Part shown: positions 1 through 8,839 of the stretch, piece after piece | How the letters are laid out: each line of letters opens with the position of its first letter | Position numbering within the stretch: position 1 is the stretch's first letter | Translations under genes and position numbers: made by a program | The notes under the pieces: generated by a model | The model's database searches: none | What the model was told of the DNA's origin: nothing | What the model saw: only the letters and a program-made list of their open reading frames with translations | Origin: Ptychodera flava | Lineage: Eukaryota > Hemichordata > Enteropneusta > Ptychoderidae | Direction of reading: 5' to 3' | Assembly (NCBI RefSeq): GCF_041260155.1 | Contig: NC_091932.1 | Location: forward strand, 30,488,338-30,552,337 | DNA: 64,000 nucleotides

Positions 1-2
1 GT

Positions 3-404
3 GAAACATGGGAAGACTGCGAAAATGCAGTTCGTGTAATGTTGAAAACGGAACTTGATATTGAACAAGCGGACAACGACACAGTTATTGCAATTGAACG
101 TGCGCACCGACTAAACGTGAAAATGAAAAGGGGTTCACCACGTCCAGTTATAGTGAAATTTCTATCATACAAGACACGTTCGGCAGTGCTGCAGAAAGCG
201 CGTTCTGTTCTGAAAAAAGATTCACCAATATTTGTCACTGAAGATTTACCTCCTGTTGTTAGACAGGCTCGCAAGAAACTCATACCTTTCCTTGTCAAGG
301 CTAGAGATGAAGGTAAACGAGCAATTCTATCGTATGATAAATTGCTTATTGACGGTAGAAAGTACAAACTTGATTCTGGAAGTAATGAGCTAACTCCTAT
401 CTAG
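3..404 (+). CDS. LINE ORF1 protein, C-terminal part (L1-type RNA-binding)
   Basis: The frame is open from base 3 to a TAG at 402-404, so the protein starts upstream of the window; the Met at 39 is probably internal. The segment IERAHR followed by RPVIVKFLSYKTR and a later DEGKRAILSYDKL resembles the RRM and C-terminal domain of L1-type ORF1 proteins (Transposase_22 family), which bind LINE RNA as multimers. The TAG is followed, in the same frame and without another stop, by the ORF2 reading frame. Family assignment is by motif recognition only. Confidence 0.75.
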   Translation, partial: ETWEDCENAVRVMLKTELDIEQADNDTVIAIERAHRLNVKMKRGSPRPVIVKFLSYKTRSAVLQKARSVLKKDSPIFVTEDLPPVVRQARKKLIPFLVKARDEGKRAILSYDKLLIDGRKYKLDSGSNELTPI

Positions 405-443
405 TGGTGTGGCCAGGCTATCATCGCCAAAAATCGCCAGAGT

Positions 444-3400
444 GTGAGTCAGTGTCAAGATGAACACTTACATGCAAGAACTGCTGAAAATACACATTCG
501 ATAACTGCTTGGAACGCCAGGGGTTTGAAAAAATACACAAATGACATCGGACTGAAACAGTATTTCTCTGCATTTTCTATAGCTTGTATAACAGAAACTT
601 GGGCAAGATCCAATGATGATTTTTGTGACTGGCTGCCAAACTACAAATGTTATTCGTCCTCGAGAAAACGTAAGGGAAATTATGGAAGATTTTCTGGTGG
701 TGTGTGTATTTATGTTGCTAATTTTATTTCTCGTTTTGTAAGACGCATTTTCAAAGATAACGAGAACTCTGTGTTTTTGTTCGTTAGCAGAAATGCTTTT
801 AATACACCCCGTGATTTAATTGTGTGTGGCGTGTACATCTCACCAGAGGGCGCCCCAATTTATAGAGAGGGTGAATTAGATGGCATTATTCGTTTGGAAA
901 ATTGTGTTATGGACATTTGTTCTCAGTTTGAAAATGTTGATTTTATTTTTCTTGGCGACTTTAATGCTAGAGTTGGGGACTTGCAAGATTTTGAAGATGA
1001 GCACATTACTGATGATACGAATGCCACAGGTACTTCCCAGCCTGGCTATGAAATTGACCACTTTGATTTACCTAGAAAATCACGGGACAGGACTGTAAAT
1101 AGATTTGGTCAATCCCTAATTGAATTCTGTTATAAACAACATGTACACATAGTAAACGGGCGTTTTACCGGTGACAGTGAAGGGGACTACACCTGCTATA
1201 CAAATAACGGAGCAAGTTTGATTGATTATGTAATGATTAGCACGTCTTTGTTTCAATTCGTTGATGACTTTAGAGTTGACACGTTAGACATTTCCGATCA
1301 TTTACCTATTCAATGCTGCTTTTGTTTCCCAAATGAGTATGACACTACAACTGACGGAGATATCAGTACAGATGTTATGCAACTCAATGTATGGAAGAAA
1401 TTTCGTTGGAATTCGCTTTTATCTGACTCCTTCAAACACAAATTACAAGACGAAGGTTTTGAATTTTTGTATAGAATTTTCAGTCAAGCTGTTCAGGACA
1501 AGGATTTGAACAAAGCTGTAACGACTTTGACTGATATATTCACAAGAGCTGGGGAGGACATGATGACTACAAGTGGAAAGAGACGTACAACAGACATACC
1601 CTCTAACAAACCATGGTGGGACAAGGAGTGTTCTCGCGCTAGAGACCGGAAGTTCGAACTTTTAAATACATTTCGTAAATCAAATAAGGGAGAAGACTTA
1701 ACAAAGTACTCTGATTCCAGAAAACTATTTAAAGAATTATGTAAAATGAAAGCGGAAAACTATAAGAAGAAACAACGGGACACTTTATTACATCACGCGA
1801 ACGATCATACGAAATTCTGGAAGACAATTAAAGAAATAAGAAGCAATAAGTCGGTATCTACCGCTGATAACATCACAACAAATGCATGGTTTGATTATTT
1901 TAACACGCTACTAAATAATTCAGTTGTTGTCCAGGATGCCGTTTTTGAACGGAAAATTGCCCTTGATTTAGCAGACCACGATGCTTTTTGTGCTGCCTGC
2001 GACGATAATACTCCTTCGGACATTAACAGAGCTATTACTATCGGGGAAGTTTCGAAGTGTATCGACGCCTTACAGAACTCTAAGTCTCCTGGTCCTGATG
2101 GACTTGTGAACGAAATGTTCAAGAACTGTAATGATGTCTTGAAACACTGTTTTTGTGAACTGTTTAATTTGATTCTTGCTTCAGGTGTATTCCCAGAGAG
2201 TTGGGGTAAAGGTATTATTTATCCCCTTCACAAAAAAGGTAGTTTTACAGACGTCAACAATTTTCGTGGCATTTCCCTTTTATCATGTATGAGCAAAATG
2301 TTTACTAAACTTATTAACGAGCGTCTGGTCAAATGGGTAGAGGAACAGCATATCATTGTTGAATCACAAGCTGGTTTCCGTAAGGGCTACAGTACGATTG
2401 ACAATATCTTCACTTTACAGTCTATTGTACAAAAGTATCTTTCTCAAAGAAGAGGCCGCATGTACTGTTTATTTATAGATTTCTCTAAAGCCTTCGATCG
2501 GGTGACTCACAGGTACTTGTGGCATAGACTGATATCCTATGGCTTACATGGGAATGTACTTAAAGTCCTTAGATCCATGTATAATAACATCGAGTCAAGT
2601 GTTCTGTGTAATGGCGGACTAACCGATTATTTTAACTGTAATGTGGGAACCAGACAAGGGTGCATGCTCAGTCCTCTATTATTTAGTCTTTTTATCAACG
2701 AACTTGCGTCATATATGTATATAGAAAATGGGGGGATTTCAATTAATTCGAACTTTGACAACGTTGGAATTCTCATGTTCGCTGATGATGTAACGGATGT
2801 TGCCGATTTGCCTATAAAATTACAGAGAAAGCTGAACAAACTTGAGATATTTTGTAATCAGTGGGGCATGTCGGTCAATTTAGACAAGTCAAAAATCATG
2901 GTATTTAGAAACGGTGGGATATTGAGGGGATATGAAAAATGGTTCTACATGGGTTCTCCAGTAAATGTTGTCAAACATTACAACTACTTGGGTATGCTAA
3001 TGTCATCACGACTTTCATGGTCACCAGCTAAAAGTAATCTGTGCATGAAAGGAAACAAAGCTCTTTATCAGATAGAAATTGTTTTCAAGAAATTAGGAGG
3101 GCTCCCCCTCTCACAAGCATTTAAACTCTTTGACACATGTGTTGCTCCGGTAATTTGTTACGGAGCTGAAATTTGGGGCTTTGAATACTCACCTGTTATT
3201 GAGAATGTACATTTTAAGTTTTGTAGATTTCTACTTGGTGTAAATTCTAGTGTAAACCATGAAGTACTTCTTGGGGAATGTGGTAGATATCCACTGTCGT
3301 GTATTTACATGAAACGATGTATCGCCTATTGGCTAAAACTTGTAGCTATGAATAACAACCGATACCCAAAAGCTTGCTACGAAATGTTGAAAGATTTAGA

Positions 3401-4001
3401 CCTGGCAGGCAGAGTGAATTGGGTAACTAAAGTGCGTGAGATTTTATTTCGATATGGTTTTGGTATCGTTTGGCTTGAACAAGGAGTAGGAGATCCAAAG
3501 TTATTTCTCAATCTATTTCAAGACCGTTTACGGGATTGTTATAGGCAAGAGTGGTCGGCGTCAATCAATGATTCGCCACGTCTTCGCAGCTATGTCCATT
3601 TTAAATCCATGCTCAATCCCGAACTTTATCTTTCGTGTATTAACGTTCCAAAATTCAAGGTTGATCTTGCCAAACTCCGATGTTCAAGCCATATGTTACA
3701 AATTGAAACCGGACGACACTGCAATCCTCCCATACCTGCGAATCAGAGATTTTGTCCATATTGTAGTAGTATAGGAAATTCGCTAGTAGAGGACGAATTT
3801 CACTTTGTTTTACTTTGTCCATTATACGCAGAACTGAGAGTTGATTTGATACCTTTAGGTTACAGAATACATCCAACACAAGAAAAGTTTTTTAATCTCT
3901 TAGCAAGTAACAACAATCGGGTTCTTTACAAATTGTCAATATTTATTCACAAAGCGTATAAGATTAGAGATGGCTTTATTAACCAACGAGAAACGATTTA
4001 A
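444..4001 (+). CDS. LINE ORF2: endonuclease and reverse transcriptase
   Basis: ORF2 nicks target DNA and copies the element RNA at the nick. Endonuclease motifs are visible: AWNARGL (about residue 23), ITETW (about 50), LGDFNAR (about 170) and SDHLPI (about 285). Reverse transcriptase follows with SPGPDG, QAGFRKGYST, FIDFSKAFD (about 677), GTRQGCMLSPLLF and FADDV (about 779). A knuckle CPYC near residue 1103 with H and C downstream closes the protein. All catalytic positions look intact. The listed start is a GTG at 444; the frame is in fact open from 405, just after the ORF1 stop, and there is no ATG before the endonuclease. Translation by read-through or reinitiation from ORF1 is inferred. 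Confidence 0.92.
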   Translation: MSQCQDEHLHARTAENTHSITAWNARGLKKYTNDIGLKQYFSAFSIACITETWARSNDDFCDWLPNYKCYSSSRKRKGNYGRFSGGVCIYVANFISRFVRRIFKDNENSVFLFVSRNAFNTPRDLIVCGVYISPEGAPIYREGELDGIIRLENCVMDICSQFENVDFIFLGDFNARVGDLQDFEDEHITDDTNATGTSQPGYEIDHFDLPRKSRDRTVNRFGQSLIEFCYKQHVHIVNGRFTGDSEGDYTCYTNNGASLIDYVMISTSLFQFVDDFRVDTLDISDHLPIQCCFCFPNEYDTTTDGDISTDVMQLNVWKKFRWNSLLSDSFKHKLQDEGFEFLYRIFSQAVQDKDLNKAVTTLTDIFTRAGEDMMTTSGKRRTTDIPSNKPWWDKECSRARDRKFELLNTFRKSNKGEDLTKYSDSRKLFKELCKMKAENYKKKQRDTLLHHANDHTKFWKTIKEIRSNKSVSTADNITTNAWFDYFNTLLNNSVVVQDAVFERKIALDLADHDAFCAACDDNTPSDINRAITIGEVSKCIDALQNSKSPGPDGLVNEMFKNCNDVLKHCFCELFNLILASGVFPESWGKGIIYPLHKKGSFTDVNNFRGISLLSCMSKMFTKLINERLVKWVEEQHIIVESQAGFRKGYSTIDNIFTLQSIVQKYLSQRRGRMYCLFIDFSKAFDRVTHRYLWHRLISYGLHGNVLKVLRSMYNNIESSVLCNGGLTDYFNCNVGTRQGCMLSPLLFSLFINELASYMYIENGGISINSNFDNVGILMFADDVTDVADLPIKLQRKLNKLEIFCNQWGMSVNLDKSKIMVFRNGGILRGYEKWFYMGSPVNVVKHYNYLGMLMSSRLSWSPAKSNLCMKGNKALYQIEIVFKKLGGLPLSQAFKLFDTCVAPVICYGAEIWGFEYSPVIENVHFKFCRFLLGVNSSVNHEVLLGECGRYPLSCIYMKRCIAYWLKLVAMNNNRYPKACYEMLKDLDLAGRVNWVTKVREILFRYGFGIVWLEQGVGDPKLFLNLFQDRLRDCYRQEWSASINDSPRLRSYVHFKSMLNPELYLSCINVPKFKVDLAKLRCSSHMLQIETGRHCNPPIPANQRFCPYCSSIGNSLVEDEFHFVLLCPLYAELRVDLIPLGYRIHPTQEKFFNLLASNNNRVLYKLSIFIHKAYKIRDGFINQRETI

Positions 4002-4160
4002 TACTTCTCTGTGTAGTTTTTCGTAGCTGTCTTTTGTAAATAGCGTTAACATGTTTTGTCTTTCTCCTGATTTGTGTTCTGTAGCCTTAATATGCGATGG
4101 GCTGAGGCCTATGCATTTTGGAATAAACCAAACCAATATAAAATACCATTTCCTTGTATA

Positions 4161-5379
4161 TCTAAATGCATCGTGCATCTTGTCAACAAAGTTTCCATGT
4201 GTAATTGCTATCATTATTGTTGACAAACGAATTAAGTTCAGACTAGAATTTGTAAATGACGGCATTGTGTAATATAGGCAAGGCAACCTCTCTCTGCATG
4301 GTCAATATTCTCTGTTTCAAAGTATAATTGACAAAATAGGGAACAGTTAAATATACATCAATAAATTATCAAAAGTGGCGGCCATTATGCCTCTAAAATT
4401 TCACTTCTAGTCCTATCTCAATGCTTTAACGTTGTGTATGGGTGACTCAAAAGATGTGTGACCGAGTGACTTGCATGGCAACAAAGTTTGGTTCGTCGGT
4501 AGAAAAATATACCCAACCGTTTCCCTAATGTGAGTAGTTCTGCTTACCTACGATTGGATTCCGACTTCAAGTAGTATGCGCCTCGAAAATGAAAGACAAA
4601 CCGTTGCTCAAACTTTCCTTAACTTAAGGAATCTTTCAACCATTCTCTTTCAAAATCAAGAATAAAAATCGCGGGTCACCAAACAATTTTTGTATCGGAC
4701 AAACAGCCCAAGAATTACTGATATTTAAAATTAAAAATGGCCGCAATCCATGTGTTAACTTTATGGAGAAAAATAAATTTTCGAATTTCGAAAATTAAGC
4801 CGGTAAAGAGTTATTTTACACGAAGAGCTTTAAAATGGGCCCCCACAAGTGGTATATCAGAAGAGAATTGTAAAAGTTTGAGAGTCTGAATGTCTGTCCC
4901 TGAGGTGCGTTCTACCTTCACGTGACTGTGAGTTTGTGTCCTAGTCTCGGCTAGTCACGATCCGGACTCAAAAGTTCGGAAACAAATGAAAGGAAGTGAA
5001 AAAGCTGTTGTAAGCTGCAAAGTGAACATATTTATTGATGATTCCAATACATCACACACAATAAAACATACAATTCTATAGACAAATTAGCTGCTTCGTG
5101 CTTTCGGGTCTGTGTCTGTAAATACTGTCCCGGGATTGCAACATCAATTAGGGGTTCTGCAAACCCAAACGCACCAGTGTGTAAGATTTGCCGAACGGTA
5201 AATTAAACGGCTGAAGTGCTGTGAACATCTCGCCGTATGTATTAAAGGGCCAGCAGCTGTAACTCTTGATGATTTGTTTGACAACTAATTTTTGTTTTTG
5301 GTCTACCTGTTTCTTGTCCTACTTTCTAAAGCATGTTAGGTACTCAGTATTCACCTTCTAAACCCAGCTTGTGAATGTG
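4161..5379. other. No gene seen
   Basis: AT-rich sequence with stops in all frames. No motif-bearing protein, RNA gene or clear repeat was recognised here. Confidence 0.5.
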
Positions 5380-5650
5380 TAAATTGCATTACATTTGTTA
5401 CAGTTGACAAGTGAATTATAGTCAAGACTAGAATACAAATGTGAATAACAAAAACAACAACAGTGCATTTACACGTTTAGACACTGTGTTGACAAGTTAA
5501 ATGGGTGTTTCGATATATTAGGAGAAGAAAAAGAACAATAGACAAGAACAATATCAAAAGTTACATCTACAGGCTCTTTGAAGGTGAGCATCTCCATCGT
5601 AGGGGGCAGCATTTCGATAACAAGAATACTAGTGAAGATCACGAGTGTTT
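5380..5650 (-). repeat. Diverged local repeat, copy 1
   Basis: On the minus strand this stretch shares order and short blocks (CTTGTCAAC, a CATAATTCA or TATAATTCA block, and spaced TGCA-rich pieces) with 6630-6830. The match is diverged and gapped. No protein function is recognisable in either copy. Confidence 0.4.
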
Positions 5651-5958
5651 TCCTAACATATTTATTGCTCGCCGAAAGCCATGGAGTTTTCCATGAGAGG
5701 ACACCAACCATTAAAACATTTGACGTGAAAATGTAACATTTACTTAATAAGAATTAGAAGCTGACAGAATGAGATAAAAATTTAGATTGGACACCTCGAA
5801 AGTAGTGAGAAACAAATGACCTCAGTTGATCTCCAAGGAGAAACTCGCCATTCTTTAGGGCATTCCCTCGCCATAAAATTCTACCATCCTGATAAAATTA
5901 AAATCGATCACTCAAGATGTCAATTATTCCCCGAGTTCAATGAACATTACTCACTATC

Positions 5959-6140
5959 TTAAAGGGATACAGTCGTCGGAACTGCTCTTAAAGATCGTAT
6001 GGGACCCATGCGACCAATACAATGTACACACTGTATCAAAGGTACGGTGATGATTGATGAAAGTTAAAACATGTCTGCCATAAATTATATTGATGAAAAA
6101 AACTCGCACAGGCGCAGTTCCGACGACTGTTTCCTTTTAA
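5959..6140. mobile_element. MITE with 27-bp TIRs and TTAA ends
   Basis: The two ends are inverted repeats of about 27 bp (left begins TTAAAGGGATACAGTCGTCG; right ends GACTGTTTCCTTTTAA) with about 25 matches. Both ends read TTAA, which fits a TTAA target duplication as used by piggyBac-type transposases. A longer relative lies at 45293-45556 and shares the block TGATTGATGAAAGTTAAAAC. No coding capacity. Confidence 0.8.
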
Positions 6141-6514
6141 TACCATGCTCATCTGGGCCATTACTTTCTAAACACTGTATCAGTAAAATACCGATGAGGT
6201 TGACGACGGCGTATTGGCGAAATTCCACCGAAACGAGCATAAATGATGCAACAGTGAATATAAACGATGCTCCCAGCGGCTTCACTGTTCAGTCTCTTTC
6301 ACGGCACTTGTCGAGCAGAGCACTCAACATTTTTTTCAGCATCCAGAAAATCCAGTGAGATTTCGAAGACTGCAGAACCATGCAGTGACAGTGACCAAAA
6401 TTAGCTTCTACCGTGACTGTCAACGTTTCACGCAAAGTGAGTTTCCGGAGAAGCTGGTACTGCTCGAAATAATACAGTACGGAAAACTTTTTGGGCCAGT
6501 AACCGTTACTAGGG

Positions 6515-6617
6515 GTGATTATTTTCCAATATTTCTGTGCTGTATGTCAACTGCAATTTCTTGTTTTACTCCCCGACGCATGTTGAGGCACCAATAACAT
6601 AGCTTGTCAACAGAATG
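6515..6617 (+). repeat. Local inverted repeat arm
   Basis: This plus-strand stretch (CTGTATGTCAAC, TTTTACTCCCC, GCATGTTGAG, AGCTTGTCAAC) matches the reverse complement of about 6720-6818 over roughly 95 bp with mismatches. With the spacer it makes a foldable structure of about 300 bp, possibly an old foldback element. Confidence 0.55.
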
Positions 6618-6629
6618 CCATTACATGTA

Positions 6630-6830
6630 AAATGCACTATTATTGTTTACAGTTGAATTATGATCCCGACCAGATTGTAACTTGCCAATAATGTCAATGC
6701 GGTCTGCACGTGTACAGACTGGGTTGACAAGCTTAATATTGTGTATCTCAACATGCTTTGGGGAGTAGAACTAGAAACTGTTGTTGACATACAGAACAAA
6801 GGTGAATAAAAATCATCAAAAACTACAGCG
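6630..6830 (-). repeat. Diverged local repeat, copy 2 (contains right inverted arm)
   Basis: Minus-strand relative of 5380-5650; its right part is the inverted partner of 6515-6617. A minus-strand frame stays open across 6647-7063 but shows no recognisable domain, so it is not called as a gene. Confidence 0.45.
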
Positions 6831-7156
6831 CCACTGTCGCTTTTTAAGCACACAGAGCCTGAAAATCCCATGATTTGCATGAAAGAAAAATCAGTAGTCA
6901 AACTTGGAAGTCGAAAAGGGAAAGCCTTAGCGCAAGTGACATGTAATTCCTTGGCGAGGATTTCGACGAACTTTAAGAGAAAAAATCTGTCGCGTTTTGC
7001 AAAAATAATGACAGGCGATATGTTTAACGGATAATGAGAGTGCATTTCGAAAATCGACGACAAAATAAACTGACGTAGAGGGACACATATCCAGAAAAAA
7101 CCTCATGTAACAAGAATATAGGTAAATACTTTGTCAATCCCATTTAAAAATTGACC

Positions 7157-8524
7157 TCATGAACCATTTGATGTCGATTTCACTTTTAAATATTTCTCGA
7201 AATACATTTTCTTTTGTTGCTCATAAATTTGCATTGCGTCGTCATACAATTTCAGATCCCAGACATTGCGCCGGCGCAGTTCATTCAGTTCGTAGTCCGT
7301 CAGACTGTACCTGTGCGGGTTGGAGTTGACGTGGACTTCGGATTCGATGGGTATGCCAAAGATGTTACTCAGCATATCTTGAGACGTTTTGAAATCTTCG
7401 GTGATCCCAATAAAGGCCATGTTCTGCTGGAGGTTTCTCTTGGCGATTAGGTAGTGTTTTTCTTCAACCTTGGGTATTTTATAGGCGTCCTGTACCTCGA
7501 CCCCGCCACAGCAGTCTTCGAATGTCACGTCGATATCTGGGAAGTCCCCGAACTGTAAAAGCCTCACGTAGAAGTTATCCATGTCCTGGAAGTGAAGGTT
7601 CGGGTGCTTTCTTAAGTAATCAGCCAGACTGGCCGTTCTGGCCATATACAAGAAGCAGATTCTGTGCACCCCAAAGCAGCTTTTGCGTTTGGCATAGTAG
7701 TACGTTGAAACGAGTCTGCTGATTGGCTCCCTGAGCCACGTGACATACGCGAAAGGTCGTTTGGGATTGGCGAAATCATGGATGCCGTAGGTACGTTTTG
7801 AGTAGTACAGTCGCTGCCTGGGGTCCTTCTGTTGGACAAGCTGTTTACTTTCATGGTACAAATCTGAGCAATGCGCTACCCTTTTGGCCTGCAGCTGCCC
7901 GGTAGCATTCAGACCAGGTATTCCTTTCAGAACTTCTTCAACTGATGTACCTCCTGATTTAGGCATGTGCACAAAAGCTACACTGGCTTTTCTGTACTCG
8001 TCGTCACTGCTATCGACAGCTGAGCGGAGGTAAAAGTTAGGCAACGGCTTGCGACCGGCATAGCTGTCCCACGCCAAGCAGTCTCGCATATGCCCAAACA
8101 GGGGTACGCACCTGTTGGTCCTGCTGCGGACTAATTGCCTGTCTTCCACAAAACACCGGTGAACGTCCTTTGGCCTATCTTGCTTTTTCACAGGGGTAGC
8201 TTTTACAACAGCTTTTTGTACTGTTGGCACAGCGCCCTCCTTTGTCGCGTTCAACACTGCAACTGTTGGTACCACGTTGGAGCCCTCTGGCTCCTCCTCT
8301 TCAGGCGTGACATGCATAGAGCCGTTCGATTGCTTGGTCTCGTAGTCTTGCACTGAGCCGTTCAAATTCTTGTCCCCAAAGTCTTTTGATCTCAGGTGTT
8401 TATTTTGGAGTTGTAGGACGCCATTGGAGCTGGTCAACTGGGAATTATATCGAACGAACATGAACGACATAAAGACGCAAGAGCAAATTAGGAGAGACAG
8501 CACAACACGGCGGGTTCTCCACAT
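7157..8524 (-). CDS. Golgi type II carbohydrate sulfotransferase (HS2ST/UST-like)
   Basis: Predicted to move sulfate from PAPS onto a glycan in the Golgi lumen. The 455-aa protein has a short basic cytoplasmic tail, one membrane segment (about residues 7-24), an acidic stem with several N-glycosylation sites, then the 5'-phosphosulfate loop PKSGGTS (188-194) and the 3'-phosphate motif LREPISRLVS (264-273). These are marks of the Sulfotransfer_2 group that includes heparan sulfate 2-O and uronyl 2-O sulfotransferases; the exact substrate cannot be read. The frame is open 38 codons further upstream, but a good splice acceptor (TTTATTTTAG) ends at 8584, so the Met at 8524, followed directly by the basic tail and membrane helix, is preferred. 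The catalytic part is one exon. No AATAAA was found close downstream. Confidence 0.85.
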   Translation of the reverse strand: MWRTRRVVLSLLICSCVFMSFMFVRYNSQLTSSNGVLQLQNKHLRSKDFGDKNLNGSVQDYETKQSNGSMHVTPEEEEPEGSNVVPTVAVLNATKEGAVPTVQKAVVKATPVKKQDRPKDVHRCFVEDRQLVRSRTNRCVPLFGHMRDCLAWDSYAGRKPLPNFYLRSAVDSSDDEYRKASVAFVHMPKSGGTSVEEVLKGIPGLNATGQLQAKRVAHCSDLYHESKQLVQQKDPRQRLYYSKRTYGIHDFANPKRPFAYVTWLREPISRLVSTYYYAKRKSCFGVHRICFLYMARTASLADYLRKHPNLHFQDMDNFYVRLLQFGDFPDIDVTFEDCCGGVEVQDAYKIPKVEEKHYLIAKRNLQQNMAFIGITEDFKTSQDMLSNIFGIPIESEVHVNSNPHRYSLTDYELNELRRRNVWDLKLYDDAMQIYEQQKKMYFEKYLKVKSTSNGS

Positions 8525-8583
8525 TCTGGACAGAGCTGTATTTTTCTTCTCTAAAACTTCTGAGGTTAAAATACGTTTCGCAC

Positions 8584-8600
8584 CTAAAATAAAGTAAAAA
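8584..8600 (-). other. Probable 3' splice site of the sulfotransferase gene
   Basis: On the minus strand a T-rich tract ends in TTTTAG just before GTGCG, placing an intron upstream of the coding exon. The first exon would then be non-coding and lie beyond 8.6 kb; it was not located. Confidence 0.6.
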
Positions 8601-8695
8601 ACAATTGTGTTTGTAATGGTTTGCTTTGTTTCTGACATTCCTTAATTTAACATTAATTATTTTTGTAAAACTTCACTTTGAAAATTAACTATAAG

Positions 8696-8833
8696 TAAGT
8701 GGACGAGTAGGAGGCGGTTTACGGAATTTAACGCTACAGTTTGCCAGTAAAACTCCGAGGCCCGCAGGGCCGAGGAGTTTTATGGCAAACTGTACCGTTA
8801 AATTCCGTAGACAGCCGACTACGAGTTCGCTTA
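8696..8833. repeat. Near-perfect 138-bp palindrome
   Basis: Two arms of about 65 bp meet at GGCCCGCAGGGCC. Matching blocks include TACGGAATTTAACG against CGTTAAATTCCGTA, and CAGTTTGCC against GGCAAACTG. It looks like a miniature foldback element. It lies about 170 bp upstream of the sulfotransferase coding start on that gene's 5' side. Confidence 0.85.
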
Positions 8834-8839
8834 CCGTGT

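Larger units (their letters stand above)
1..4160 (+). mobile_element. LINE (non-LTR retrotransposon), 5' end outside window
   Basis: A LINE carrying an ORF1 tail, a full ORF2 and a short 3' UTR. ORF2 has an apurinic-like endonuclease, a reverse transcriptase and a C-terminal Cys/His knuckle without an RNase H, the layout of Jockey/CR1/L1-type elements. The clade is not settled: ORF1 looks like the L1-type RNA-binding ORF1 protein. The 3' end is placed near 4.15 kb, after GAATAAACCAAACC and a stretch rich in AATA, but no clear poly(A) or target duplication was found. The ORF2 frame is unbroken for 1185 codons, so this copy looks young. Confidence 0.9.

Noticed and set aside
880-1098. Open frames on other strands or frames inside LINE ORF2
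   Set aside because: Shadows of the 1185-codon ORF2 frame.
6647-7063. Minus-strand open frame of 138 codons
   Set aside because: Overlaps the local inverted repeat and shows no family motif; not called as a gene.
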